Shown one piece after another: positions 53,201 through 61,177 of a stretch of DNA of 64,000 nt. The stretch's first letter is position 1; every line of letters starts with the position of its first letter. Position numbers and translations under genes: made by a program. This DNA comes from Clostridiales bacterium (GTDB taxonomy: Bacteria; Bacillota; Clostridia; Caldicoprobacterales; DTU083), in NCBI GenBank assembly GCA_012839095.1, contig DUOA01000013.1, positions 1 through 64,000 on the forward strand, given 5' to 3'. The notes below the pieces were generated by a model. It was given only the letters and a program-made list of their open reading frames with translations. It was not told the DNA's origin and searched no databases.

Positions 53201-55925
53201 GCAGCCGGTACAGGAGCGGTTGATGGAACTGACTGCAGTCAGTCATGCCAGGGAACTCATGGACAAACCCGGAGGGGTTTTTATACGACAAAGCTCTAAC
53301 ATACCGCAGGAAGATCTTAATCTGCTCTTCGCTTCGGCCAGAGTAGTGCTGAGCGGAGAAAGAGGCTGCATAGCAGAGCAGCTTGATGTCACTTATCAAC
53401 CCTGGAACCTGCCTATGCTGGAAACCAAGGAGATGGATTACAAAGTCGAAGAGCTGGATATTTCTCAGCCCTATGCCGACAGTTTACTCTATTACAATGA
53501 TTTGGGCGGGTTTTCTGAGGATGGAAAAGAATATGTCATACGGCTGACTAAAGACAAATATACTCCCTTGCCCTGGAGCAATATAATTGCAAACCGTGAT
53601 TTTGGCTTTCTGGTAACCGAGTCAGGCTCAGGGTACACCTGGTGCGGAAACAGCCGGGAGAATAAGCTTACACCATGGTCCAATGACCCTGTTCGGGATC
53701 CGTCCAGTGAGGTATTATATCTCCGTGATGACAATACCGGTGTTTACTGGACAACAACCGCGCTGCCCTTAAGAACAGATGCTTCCTATCTGATTCGTCA
53801 TGGACAGGGATACTCTGTTTTTGACTGCTTCCATCATGGAATCAGGACCAGTCAGACCATGTTTGTACCTTTGAATGTTCCGGTTAAGATTATCAAGGTA
53901 AATATAAAAAATTATGCTGATCAACCCAGGACTCTGTCTTTAATCTATTATGTTGAATGGGTTCTGGGTGTAAACCGCGAGATTAATGCACCGTTTATAA
54001 AATTGGAATTTGATAGAGAAAACAACTGCATGCTGGCATATAATTCTTATAATGAGGAATACCCGGGCAGACCGGCTTTTATATCCAGTAGTCTGCCCAT
54101 TCATTCCTATACATCTCTCAGAGATGAATTTATCGGACTAAACGGTTCTTATGCTCAGCCTGATGCCATGAAGGCAAAGAACTTATCCAACAGGACAGGT
54201 ATATACCATGATCCTTGTTCTGTAATACAGGTGAAGGCAGAGCTTGCACCTGGAGAAAACAAGGACGTGGTGTTTCTGCTTGGGCAGGGTAAAGATACCA
54301 ATCATGTGTATCAGATAATTGAAAGTATTAATTCAATGGAACAGGTTGATTATGCACTTGAGGAAGTTAAGAATTTCTGGGAAGCCAGGCTGGATGTGCT
54401 GAAGGTGTCCACGCCGGATCAATCCATGAATTTGATGCTTAACAGGTGGCTCCTATATCAGACCTATGCCTGCCGCATTCTGGCACGCACAGGCTTTTAT
54501 CAGGCGGGAGGTGCATATGGTTTCCGGGATCAATTGCAGGACAGCCTGGCGCTTGTTTACAGTGAACCTGAAAAAATGAGGGAACAGATACTTTTGTCTG
54601 CTGAACATCAGTTTTTGGAAGGCGATGTACAGCATTGGTGGCATCCTCCTTACAGAGGAGTTCGCACCAGAATCACCGATGATTTATTATTTCTGCCCTT
54701 TGTTACCACGGACTATATTGAAATAACAGGTGATTACAGCATTCTGGACGAATTGGCCGGCTTTCTTGAGGATGAGCCCCTCAAGCCGGATGAGCATGAC
54801 AGATATTCGATTCCCCGTGTTTCGGAAGAAAAAACCTGTATCTATGATCATTGTGTGCGTGCCATTGAAAAGGCCATGAAATTTGGGAATCATGGACTGC
54901 CTCTGATAGGCGGAGGCGATTGGAACGACGGAATGGATAAGGTAGGGATCAAAGGGAGGGGAGAGAGCGTATGGCTTGGATGGTTTCTGTATACTGTTCT
55001 TAATCGCTTTATCCCCATATGCCTGGCCAGAGAAGATGTGGAACGGGCAGAACGGTATAAGAAAACTGCAGAAGAATTGCTTTCAGCCATTGAAGGACAT
55101 GGCTGGGACGGCGGCTGGTACCGACGGGCCTTTTTTGACGACGGAACGCCTTTGGGATCAGAGTCCAATGCAGAATGCCGGATAGATTCCATTTCTCAAT
55201 CCTGGTCAGTCATTTCCGGAGGGGGAAGAAAAGAAAGGGTGCATGCAGCCATGCGAGCTGTTCGGCATTATCTTATAGATGAAGAAGCCGGCCTTATAAA
55301 GCTGCTATCGCCTCCCTTCGACCAATCCCCGCTGGAACCAGGATATATTAAGGGATATTTGCCGGGTGTCAGGGAAAACGGAGGTCAATATACCCATGCG
55401 GCAGCGTGGACTATCATGGCCTTTGCACGGTTGGGGGAAGGCAATCAGGCATGGAAGCTCTTTAATCTGATTAATCCCGTTAACCACACCAGGACGTATT
55501 TGGATACTGCAACTTATAAGTGTGAGCCATACGTTATGGCGGCAGATGTATATACTGTGCCGCCTCATACCGGGCGGGGAGGCTGGACCTGGTATACGGG
55601 TTCCTCGAGTTGGGTGTATCGGACAGGAATAGGAGAAATCCTTGGATTTAACCGAAATGGAAAGTTTATGACTATTAACCCCTGTATACCTGAAGAATGG
55701 CCCGGTTATAAAATTGAATACAAATTTGGCCGTACACTATATAGAATCGAGGTGGAAAATCCTCAAAGGATACAAAAGGGAATAAGAAAAGTCCTCTTGG
55801 ACGACAGGGAAATAGAAGATAATGTCATTCCTCTGACTGACGATGAAAAGGAGCATCATGTTGTTGTTACCATGGGAGTTGAGGAACTGCTGCATTCCGA
55901 TGAAGATCCTTTTACTGCCCAATGA
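47265..55925 (+). CDS. Cyclic beta-1,2-glucan synthase (GT84-glycoamylase-GH94)
   Basis: The 2886-residue protein matches Cgs/NdvB in length and order. Residues 1-380 are soluble. Two membrane helices follow (about 390-447). A GT84 domain has LDADTQLPRD near 605 and HRWVRGDWQL near 752. More helices lie at about 798-965. A glycoamylase-like domain (GISESGFYAFD near 1415, KSFMAHHQGM near 1508) comes next. GH94 phosphorylase modules end with the general acid in GGGDWNDGM near 2550 and HTGRGGWTWYTGS near 2770. It should make beta-1,2-glucan from UDP-glucose, trim it by phosphorolysis and close it to a ring. AAAGGAG lies 12 bases before the ATG. It is a single-gene unit. Confidence 0.88.
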   Translation: MQNLQQIKRYTEEMASDYKAAAAGRRINTRVLKVPKLDKDYQILIQAYQSTNEEVKSRRDIVPAAEWLLDNYYIIEEQYKEIQYNTDKDFYKDLPVLTRGKYSGYPRIYGIAAGMTEYLDGRIEEETIVLFIESFQEHFSLTSKELWALPTMLRICLLERIKNIAVYISESMILRRQADQWAARLMESLAESQADSSGRDEFRKAIMEHDAQMGIMKPAYAERLLSRLKEEGADSAPIIRWIDGKLAVFHTDAESIVHQEHQDQADKQASMKNAITSLRIINGLKWEEVFEKLSMLERILSQDPAAVYPLMDFASRDHYRHKVEKLAAKYDVDELDVAVKAVECCRENKDQTMEKFNHVGYYIVDQGREQLEKKLGKRKKTIYGASWNAVWYFGSIGFLTIGGCLAFLTGIWLTSGKPGIWSMFLAAVISFLPIWSISIGLVHWLVTRICKPQYIPKLELKDGIPEEYRSMVVIPTLLTDEKRVMELVEQMEVFYLANQEENLHFALIGDYKDGPNEHEEKDESIINAGRRLIGELNNKYDRQDIFYFFHRHRQWNRSQSSWMGWERKRGALTEFNALLTGSKNTSFSVQVGDLSILDKIKYVITLDADTQLPRDNAKKLIGAMAHPLNKPVLNDEGTRVIDGYGLMQPRIGISVDSASRSFFSLTFSGQTGVDPYTTAVSDVYQDLFQEGIFTGKGIYNPEIFNKVCSDAIPENSVLSHDLLEGSFVRAGLVSDIELIDGYPAHYIGFSLRLHRWVRGDWQLLPWLLPKVRNRKGEKTANPINMLSRWKVLDNMRRSLLPIALYLMIILSFIVLPGSVGLWLFLALLTLLQPLATDLTGRLISGSGNHSRSSFSSIFEGTRNMVIQIVLTFVFLAHQAYLMTDAVLRSVWRVSISHRNMLEWVTAADSDRKFRGELRDYWNRMKEAVFLSLIFCLTAAYIRPETWYLSMVFTLSWILSPYIAYQTGKPKGKRVPMLSEEQIFQIRRMARKTWKYFEELVNEKENWLPPDNYQQEPPVGIAHRTSPTNIGLHLMSVLSARDLGYIGTLSTVDKMESTIRTMTKMEKWKGHFYNWYNTVTLEPMRPLYVSTVDNGNLVGYLITLLQGLDELLKRPLIGKEHIIGIRDILVVDCERENLEHQSLLNMLLSSEEISLTEWQMLLDDLKGQDEILDKQITDYEKEMALFIPWVKQLLKIPAPLLNEKGAYRGAAQKFAELLDKLNGSLSIQYLHDHYLDVLKDLSETIVYLNRDAKSSPGFTEARNWLKQLEISLGRSYSAVKGFHARCRQLRKAMETLVREMDFKLLYDEKKELFVIGYNVEEGQASKSYYDLLASEARQASFIAIAKGDIPQKHWFKLGRALSLVGDLRVLISWSGTMFEYFMPLLIMKNYENTLLDETYTAVVRGQKQYAEQHRLPWGISESGFYAFDLHLNYQYKAFGIPKLGLKRGLVNDMVVAPYATALALPVEPSVAFKNMEALISEGLDGHYGFYEAVDYTPERLPRKKKKMIVKSFMAHHQGMILVAINNYLNNNIMQRRFHSVPIVKATELLLQERIPRREVFIKEYEDEEFFFHDLEEGRQHQEIQARRTFASVDTLLPETNLLSNGNYSVMLTNRGGGYSEYLGQAVTRWRRDPTLDEWGMMFYITNLNSNNYWSAAYSPVGIQPDEYRVTFEPDQVVFNRRDGNIETKMEIVVSPEFNGEVRRITLTNHSGNGRMMEVTSYFEVVLSSYEADLAHPAFSNLFVRTEYLSDSNTILANRRPRDVSQKKLWLFHTIAVEGETVGAIQYETDRAKFVGRGRSLKNPQVMDPDFPLSNTVGAVLDPIVSMRARVFLPAGQSTRISFVTGVTDSRETAISLARDYQNSNLANRALELAWTHSQVELRYLGITSGQANLFQAMASQILFIQPPENWKQDAISANRKGQTALWAYGISGDLPVILLRIGRMEHMEMVKQVLTAHEYFRLKGLRVDLVILNEYGSSYEQPVQERLMELTAVSHARELMDKPGGVFIRQSSNIPQEDLNLLFASARVVLSGERGCIAEQLDVTYQPWNLPMLETKEMDYKVEELDISQPYADSLLYYNDLGGFSEDGKEYVIRLTKDKYTPLPWSNIIANRDFGFLVTESGSGYTWCGNSRENKLTPWSNDPVRDPSSEVLYLRDDNTGVYWTTTALPLRTDASYLIRHGQGYSVFDCFHHGIRTSQTMFVPLNVPVKIIKVNIKNYADQPRTLSLIYYVEWVLGVNREINAPFIKLEFDRENNCMLAYNSYNEEYPGRPAFISSSLPIHSYTSLRDEFIGLNGSYAQPDAMKAKNLSNRTGIYHDPCSVIQVKAELAPGENKDVVFLLGQGKDTNHVYQIIESINSMEQVDYALEEVKNFWEARLDVLKVSTPDQSMNLMLNRWLLYQTYACRILARTGFYQAGGAYGFRDQLQDSLALVYSEPEKMREQILLSAEHQFLEGDVQHWWHPPYRGVRTRITDDLLFLPFVTTDYIEITGDYSILDELAGFLEDEPLKPDEHDRYSIPRVSEEKTCIYDHCVRAIEKAMKFGNHGLPLIGGGDWNDGMDKVGIKGRGESVWLGWFLYTVLNRFIPICLAREDVERAERYKKTAEELLSAIEGHGWDGGWYRRAFFDDGTPLGSESNAECRIDSISQSWSVISGGGRKERVHAAMRAVRHYLIDEEAGLIKLLSPPFDQSPLEPGYIKGYLPGVRENGGQYTHAAAWTIMAFARLGEGNQAWKLFNLINPVNHTRTYLDTATYKCEPYVMAADVYTVPPHTGRGGWTWYTGSSSWVYRTGIGEILGFNRNGKFMTINPCIPEEWPGYKIEYKFGRTLYRIEVENPQRIQKGIRKVLLDDREIEDNVIPLTDDEKEHHVVVTMGVEELLHSDEDPFTAQ

Positions 55926-55997
55926 CTATATAGGTAATAAACCCGAAAAGGACAACATAATTTTTATTAGTGATGTCAGAATAACGGGGGAATGCAA

Positions 55998-56732
55998 GTG
56001 AAATTTTTATATCTTTCAAAGCGCAGGCTGCTGGTGATATGGCTTATCTCGGGCATAATTATTCTGTTGGCTGCTTCAGCCGGACAGAAAGAGCAGGATA
56101 TGAAGGCTGTATTTTCCTCACCGGTAAGCAGCAGGGTGATTGTCATCGATCCCGGACACGGAGGATTTGATTCGGGAGCGGTCAGTCCTTCGGGTGCCAG
56201 GGAAGATGAGTTAAACCTGAAGGTAGCTATGAAACTCAGACAATATCTGTCAGAACACCGGGCTGTGGTGATATTGACAAGAGAAACCGACGAGGCATTA
56301 GGAAGCCGAAAATCGGAAGATATGAAAAAAAGGATTCAGATTATCAGGGAGAGCAATCCGGATGTCGTTATCAGCATACATATGAACAAATTTCCGCAAA
56401 GCCAGTACTTTGGCGGACAGACATTTTACATGACAGGCAGCGAAAAAGGGAAAAGGCTGGCAGAGTGCATTCAGAAAAGACTGGTCGAAGAATTGATAGA
56501 GGGAAATATAAGGAAGGCTAAAAATGCCGATAATCTGCTGATTCTGAAGGCTGACAGTGCTCCTTCGGTTATAGTGGAATGCGGGTTTCTTTCCAATCCG
56601 AAGGAAGAGGCATTACTTAAGACCGACGCTTATCAGGATCGGATAGCCTGGTCTGTTTTTAACGGTATACTGGACTATTTTGCAAATGAAAACTTGGAAT
56701 ACTGGGATGGAATCCAGTCAACTTCTCTTTAA
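55998..56732 (+). CDS. cwlD: Germination-specific N-acetylmuramoyl-L-alanine amidase
   Basis: This 244-residue protein has one N-terminal membrane helix (LLVIWLISGIIILLAASA) and an Amidase_3 domain: the zinc His in VIDPGHGGFDSGA, a Glu in DELNLKVAMKL, ISIHMN, and the Glu in VIVECGFLSN. CwlD removes stem peptides to allow muramic-delta-lactam in the spore cortex. This supports a spore-forming host. GTG 55998 fits GGGGG at 55986-55990; ATG 55992 is too close to it. Confidence 0.9.
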   Translation: MKFLYLSKRRLLVIWLISGIIILLAASAGQKEQDMKAVFSSPVSSRVIVIDPGHGGFDSGAVSPSGAREDELNLKVAMKLRQYLSEHRAVVILTRETDEALGSRKSEDMKKRIQIIRESNPDVVISIHMNKFPQSQYFGGQTFYMTGSEKGKRLAECIQKRLVEELIEGNIRKAKNADNLLILKADSAPSVIVECGFLSNPKEEALLKTDAYQDRIAWSVFNGILDYFANENLEYWDGIQSTSL

Positions 56733-56907
56733 GCCTGCATTTAAAGACAGAAACTGACAGACTGAAAAAGGAATACACAATCGGAATAATTAATTGCCAT
56801 TGCAGGGTTATTATGTCCGCTAATATGGTATAATTATCATAAAGGAGCGTTTGCTGCCGGCTTTTTGTTTTCTTCCGACAAAATATTCGGAAATTGCGAT
56901 TGAATTC

Positions 56908-56936
56908 TTTATGAACTGCCTTATATGTTATATAAT
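56908..56936 (+). promoter_or_regulatory. Promoter of cdaA
   Basis: TTTATG (56908-56913) and a perfect TATAAT (56931-56936) are 17 bases apart. The start point near 56945 rules out the in-frame ATG at 56925 and supports ATG 56973. Confidence 0.6.
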
Positions 56937-56972
56937 ATATATGTTTATCACACAAAAGAGGGGCGTGCCAGC

Positions 56973-57824
56973 ATGTGGGATGGGTTTTCCAGAATATTCT
57001 CCTATATCGATCCTTATATTCAGTTTCCGTGGGTCATCCAGCATGTTATTGATATTTCAATAGTTGCCTTTGTATTGTACAAGCTCTTGCTGCTTATCAG
57101 GGGAACCCGGGCTGAACAAGTTCTGAAAGGTCTTGCCATCCTGCTTTTTGCCACCAATTTAAGCGAGATTCTGCAATTCAATACTATTTACTGGATATTG
57201 AAAAATACAGCGACGGTAGGTGTTATAGCCCTGCTCATTGTTTTCCAGCCTGAACTGCGCAAAGCGCTGGAACAAATAGGGAGAGGTCAGCTGCTTGACA
57301 GATTCTTTCTCCAGGATGAGAAGGATCCCACCATACTTATCAATGAAATTGTTAGATCAGTACAAAACCTGGCCAGACTCAAAACAGGCGCTCTGATTGT
57401 AATTGAGCGAAAAACAGGGATAAACGAAATTATCGAAACTGGCGTTAAAATTGACGGTCAACTGTCAGGAGCACTTCTGGAAAATATTTTTGTTGTTAAT
57501 ACACCACTGCATGATGGTGCTGTTGTTATAAGGGGAGATCGGATAGCAGCAGCAGGCTGTTTTCTCCCTCTCACGGATAACACCAATATCAGCAAACAGC
57601 TTGGAACACGGCATCGTGCAGCTCTTGGAATATCCGAGATTTCTGATGCTATAGCAATTGTTGTATCTGAAGAAACCGGTGTTATTTCTCTCGCCAGCAA
57701 CGGCAAGCTGACCCGTTACCTTGATTCAAAAGCCTTGCGGGAGCTGCTGAAAAAAGTATACATCAGGGAAAAGGAACCGCGTTCCTTCCTTCCAAAAAAA
57801 TGGAGGTCGAGGAATGAACAGTAA
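56973..57824 (+). CDS. cdaA: Diadenylate cyclase CdaA
   Basis: This 283-residue protein has three N-terminal membrane helices, then the DAC domain with the two catalytic motifs DGAVVIRGDRI and GTRHRAALG. It makes c-di-AMP from two ATP at the membrane. AGAGGGGCG lies before ATG 56973. The cdaR gene overlaps it by 11 bases. In Bacillus and most Firmicutes glmM follows cdaR, which is not so here. Confidence 0.95.
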   Translation: MWDGFSRIFSYIDPYIQFPWVIQHVIDISIVAFVLYKLLLLIRGTRAEQVLKGLAILLFATNLSEILQFNTIYWILKNTATVGVIALLIVFQPELRKALEQIGRGQLLDRFFLQDEKDPTILINEIVRSVQNLARLKTGALIVIERKTGINEIIETGVKIDGQLSGALLENIFVVNTPLHDGAVVIRGDRIAAAGCFLPLTDNTNISKQLGTRHRAALGISEISDAIAIVVSEETGVISLASNGKLTRYLDSKALRELLKKVYIREKEPRSFLPKKWRSRNEQ

Positions 57825-59097
57825 TTTCTTAAAAAACAATTTGTCATTGAAAATCATATCCGTTATAGTAGCCATTATTCTCTGGTTGTATGCTGTAAGC
57901 GAACTGAATCCGGAAACAACAAAAACAATTACCGATGTTCCCGTTGAAGTAATCAATATGGATGCTCTGAACGAAAAAAATCTGACACTGGTGGATGATC
58001 CTGTAAGCAGTATTTCCATCCGCATCAGAGGTCTCGTTAATGATATCAGGAAGGTAAATATCTCCAATCTGAAAGCAGTCCTGGATTTAAGTGAAATAGA
58101 CTGGACCGGCACACGGCAGGTGGAGTTGAATGTAGAAGGTCTGCTTCCCAGGGAGGTGAAGTTGGATAAAACTCCGGAATTATCGCTTACCATAAACGAG
58201 ATTACAAGAAAACCCATACCTGTTGTTGTAGAATTAACCGGTGAGAGCGAGAAGAACTACCATGTACATGAGCCTGTCATCGAACCTCGCACCATAACCA
58301 TATATGGTGCCCAGTCACTGGTCGACAGCGTTGTACAGGGAGTAGTACAACTGGATTTGGATAAAGCCGTCAGTACTATTGAACAGTCTATCATTATCAA
58401 GTTGGTCGACGCAGCAGGGCGGAATGTAGATTCCAAATATCTTAATAAGCACCAGAGTTCCGCTTTGGTTACCGTGCCCATTTATCCTATCAGAAGCATA
58501 GAAGTTAGAGCCAACATAACCGGAGAGCCTGCCGCCGGCTTTGTTTTGGACAGTGTCTCAGTGGATCCCACGCAAATTGTGGTAAACGGGTATGCCAGCG
58601 TTGTAGAAAAGCTGACATATCTGACTACAGAGGCAGTGGATATAAGGAATGCTGTTGAGGACATACATACAACAGTTGATTTGGTCCTGGATAAGGGGCT
58701 TTATCTGGAACCGGGGCAGCCTTCAAAGATAAATGTTGTGGTTCACATAAGCGAGACTTCAATTACTAATACCATTCAAGTGATCGGGGCTGAAATATTA
58801 AATGTTCCTGATGGATTCACTGCTTTTATTGAAGACTTTTCCATGTCGGTTCAGCTGAGAGGTCCTTATACGGTAATCAGTCCGCTCACCATGGACGATC
58901 TGCTGCCGTCAGTTGATTTGTCGCAATTAATCACCGAAGATGGAGAATTGGTTCCCGGTCAGTACACCCTGCCTGTTGTTATCAATGTGCCGGATAGAAC
59001 CGAACTTGTTCAGGTTGCTAATGATATGGTTGTTGTAAATGTTCAGCTTATAGAGGAAACTGAAGGTACCGAGGAACCGCAGCAACCACAGGAATAA
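57814..59097 (+). CDS. cdaR: CdaR, YbbR-domain regulator of CdaA
   Basis: This 427-residue protein has one N-terminal helix (LSLKIISVIVAIILWLYAVSE) and four YbbR repeats outside the membrane (for example ITDVPVEVINMD, ITRKPIPVVVELTGE, SIEVRANITGEPAAGF). The end is acidic, rich in Glu and Pro. CdaR binds CdaA and changes its activity. The TGGAGGTCGAGG site lies inside cdaA. A terminator follows. Confidence 0.93.
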   Translation: MNSNFLKNNLSLKIISVIVAIILWLYAVSELNPETTKTITDVPVEVINMDALNEKNLTLVDDPVSSISIRIRGLVNDIRKVNISNLKAVLDLSEIDWTGTRQVELNVEGLLPREVKLDKTPELSLTINEITRKPIPVVVELTGESEKNYHVHEPVIEPRTITIYGAQSLVDSVVQGVVQLDLDKAVSTIEQSIIIKLVDAAGRNVDSKYLNKHQSSALVTVPIYPIRSIEVRANITGEPAAGFVLDSVSVDPTQIVVNGYASVVEKLTYLTTEAVDIRNAVEDIHTTVDLVLDKGLYLEPGQPSKINVVVHISETSITNTIQVIGAEILNVPDGFTAFIEDFSMSVQLRGPYTVISPLTMDDLLPSVDLSQLITEDGELVPGQYTLPVVINVPDRTELVQVANDMVVVNVQLIEETEGTEEPQQPQE

Positions 59098-59149
59098 AAA
59101 ATAAATGGCTGTTGCAGCCAGGGTTTATAATAATCAGCAACAGCCATTT
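59095..59149. terminator. Bidirectional terminator between cdaR and the receiver gene
   Basis: AAATGGCTGTTGC (59103-59115) pairs with GCAACAGCCATTT (59137-59149). The T tract lies on the minus strand (complement of the A run at 59095-59102), so it works best for the minus-strand gene. Confidence 0.8.
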
Positions 59150-59218
59150 GAATTATGTAATACTAAAAATGTTCATTATTCATCATCCCGATGCCGGCTT
59201 GTAAAAGCCGGTTCAAAT

Positions 59219-59617
59219 CTAGAAATACCTTCGTACATTTGTTTCGATCTCAGTTTTGGCTCTTTTCAGCACCTGGTTGATCTCATCTCTTTTTACCGGT
59301 TTTAAAAGATAATCATAAGCTCCAACCTTCATGGCTTGTCGGAGGTAGTCAAAATTATCATAATTGCTTACTATAACATATTTTATTTCAGGCCATCGCT
59401 TCTTCGCAGTTTCTATAAAGGTAATTCCATCCATTTTCGGCATGCGGATTTCCGTAAATATTACATGGGGAGAAACATGGGGTAAAAGAGCCAAAGCTTC
59501 TTCGCCATTGGAAGCCTCCCCAACCAATTCAAAATCATTTTCAACCCATCCTACCTTGCTGTCAATATCCCTACGCGCACTGAAACTGCTGTCCACTACA
59601 ACCACACGCAAATTCAC
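59219..59617 (-). CDS. Stand-alone receiver-domain protein with Glu at the phosphoacceptor site
   Basis: This 132-residue CheY-like domain has no output domain. It resembles the receiver of YesN-type regulators (NFDYLRQAMKVGAYDYLLKP). Switch Ser84 (IVSNYDN) and Lys106 (LLKP) are kept. The phosphoacceptor Asp is replaced by E56 in VIFTEIRMPKMDG, and the acidic pair is reduced to D9 followed by S10. It should not be phosphorylated normally, and Glu may mimic the active state. GTG 59617 fits GAAAGGAAGG; earlier in-frame codons lack a site. No kinase or partner gene is nearby. The role is unknown. Confidence 0.8.
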   Translation of the reverse strand: MNLRVVVVDSSFSARRDIDSKVGWVENDFELVGEASNGEEALALLPHVSPHVIFTEIRMPKMDGITFIETAKKRWPEIKYVIVSNYDNFDYLRQAMKVGAYDYLLKPVKRDEINQVLKRAKTEIETNVRRYF

Positions 59618-59867
59618 CGCTATTATCCTTCCTTTCAGTTTACCTATACGAATAATTATAACACCATCTTTCCAGGTTGGAAACATGCCATTTGATTATT
59701 TGGCAAATTGGCCAGATATTTGGTCGAAAAATCATGTAATTGATTAGATAATTCTGACAGGCGGATATGTTGGTAATGCTTTTATACTAGGATTTCACTG
59801 GACTTAATAAAGTGAAAATACTTGGCTAAAAATAGGTTAAAAATCGGCAAATTACCCATTTAACAGT

Positions 59868-59904
59868 AAAAGGAAACCCGCCGACCTTACGGACAAGCGG
59901 GTTT
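59868..59904 (-). terminator. Terminator downstream of the tRNA gene
   Basis: On the plus strand AAACCCGC (59874-59881) and GCGGGTTT (59897-59904) are inverted. Read on the minus strand the hairpin directly follows the tRNA, and CCTTTTAC comes next. The arm shares the CCA end of the tRNA. Confidence 0.75.
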
Positions 59905-59979
59905 GGTGCGTCTGGCAGGAGTCGAACCTGCGACCTTTCGAGTCGGAGTCGAACACTCTATCCACTGAGCTACAGACGC
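59904..59979 (-). tRNA. tRNA-Arg (anticodon CCG)
   Basis: The minus strand gives a full cloverleaf of 76 bases. The acceptor stem is GCGTCTG with CAGACGC. The D arm is GCTC-AGTGGATA-GAGT. The anticodon arm is TTCGA-CTCCGAC-TCGAA, with CCG at positions 34-36. The T arm is GCAGG-TTCGACT-CCTGC. Discriminator A and an encoded CCA end the gene. It reads CGG codons. Confidence 0.96.
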
Positions 59980-60028
59980 CTGACTCATTGAATTATAGCA
60001 TATAACATAAAAATCAACAAGGATAAAA

Positions 60029-61045
60029 TTATTCCACTTCGTATCTCTTAACACTGGATCTTTCAATCAAGGTAGTATTAATTTGAATACTGACAAAGGG
60101 CTCATCCGGATTCTTAATGCGGAATATTAACTGTTCCATAGCACGTTCCCCCATTTCCTTCTGCGGCACATTAATAGTAGTCAGAAAGGGAGAAAAAACG
60201 CTGGTTACGTTATCAAACCCAACCAGGCTTACATCGTCAGGTACCTTTATATTCATTTTTCGAAGAGCATTATGAAAGGCAAGAGCAGTATTATCATTTA
60301 CACAAATCCAAGCAGTGGGAAAATCAGGCTGATCATACAGTTCCCTGAGTTTTTCCGTATAATATTTTGTATCACTATAAACTGCATCAAGCCAGACATA
60401 TTCTTCCTTAACAGGAAGAAGAAATGTTTTCATATATTTCAGGTAAGCCTCATATCGTTGATTGAAGCTGTATGCACCTTCTCTGTTACTTATAAATCCA
60501 ATTCTTTTATGATTATTTTGTATCAGATACCTGATGGTTTTATAGATGCCCCGGCTGTTTGCAGAATTCACATAATCGCATTCTATATCATTGTTATAAT
60601 AGTCAACTACAACCATTGGCAGATGCATTTTCTTAACCTTAGTCAGCAGGTCATCGCTAATCGTACCCACAACCAAGAAACCATCACAGGATGCTCCAGA
60701 GGAAATGAGTGTAGAAAAGGAACTGCCTTCATTTTCCGAATTAACAGTAATTGTCTTTATACTCACATTATTCCTGCCGGAGCATTCCATAATGCCATAA
60801 AATACCTGTGACCAGAATGATGGCTGAGTAAAAAAATCTTTTCTGCATACCATGGTAACATTTATTTGATCATCGATCTGGGATTTCTTTAATGAGTTAT
60901 TTACATAACCCATTTCATTAGCATATTTAATAATACGCTGGCGAAGCCTATCGCTTACCCCGGGTAAGCCTCTCAATGCTTTGGATACTGTGTTCTTTGA
61001 TGTATTAAGTTCATTTGCAATGTCTTGTAACGTTACTTTTTTCAT
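60029..61045 (-). CDS. LacI family transcriptional regulator
   Basis: This 338-residue repressor has the N-terminal helix-turn-helix and hinge helix (VTLQDIANELNTSKNTVSKA, then VSDRLRQRIIKYANEMGY), and a sugar-binding-type core ending DDVSLVGFDNVTSVFSPF. It is divergent from a sugar ABC operon and most likely controls it. AGGGTGAT precedes the ATG. Its own promoter carries two perfect palindromes. Confidence 0.92.
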   Translation of the reverse strand: MKKVTLQDIANELNTSKNTVSKALRGLPGVSDRLRQRIIKYANEMGYVNNSLKKSQIDDQINVTMVCRKDFFTQPSFWSQVFYGIMECSGRNNVSIKTITVNSENEGSSFSTLISSGASCDGFLVVGTISDDLLTKVKKMHLPMVVVDYYNNDIECDYVNSANSRGIYKTIRYLIQNNHKRIGFISNREGAYSFNQRYEAYLKYMKTFLLPVKEEYVWLDAVYSDTKYYTEKLRELYDQPDFPTAWICVNDNTALAFHNALRKMNIKVPDDVSLVGFDNVTSVFSPFLTTINVPQKEMGERAMEQLIFRIKNPDEPFVSIQINTTLIERSSVKRYEVE

Positions 61046-61080
61046 ATAATCACCCTATTATCACCCTTTTTCTACTATAT

Positions 61081-61113
61081 ATAATAGTACTATTCCTTAA
61101 ATATTGCAATATT
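61081..61113 (-). promoter_or_regulatory. Promoter of the LacI-type gene with two palindromes
   Basis: On the minus strand TTGCAA (61109-61104) and TATTAT (61086-61081) are exactly 17 bases apart. The palindromes AATAGTACTATT (61083-61094) and AATATTGCAATATT (61100-61113) cover the -10/spacer and the -35. They are candidate sites for autorepression. Confidence 0.6.
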
Positions 61114-61148
61114 AAAGAGATGATTCTATTAAATGTTAACAAAACTTA

Positions 61149-61177
61149 TTGACAATGTATATTTATTATTGTATATT
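61149..61177 (+). promoter_or_regulatory. Promoter of the sugar ABC operon
   Basis: TTGACA (61149-61154) and TATATT (61172-61177) are exactly 17 bases apart. TGTATATTT occurs twice in direct orientation within it. The palindrome TGTAATTACA (61224-61233) lies 40 bases after the start point and may be an operator. Confidence 0.65.
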
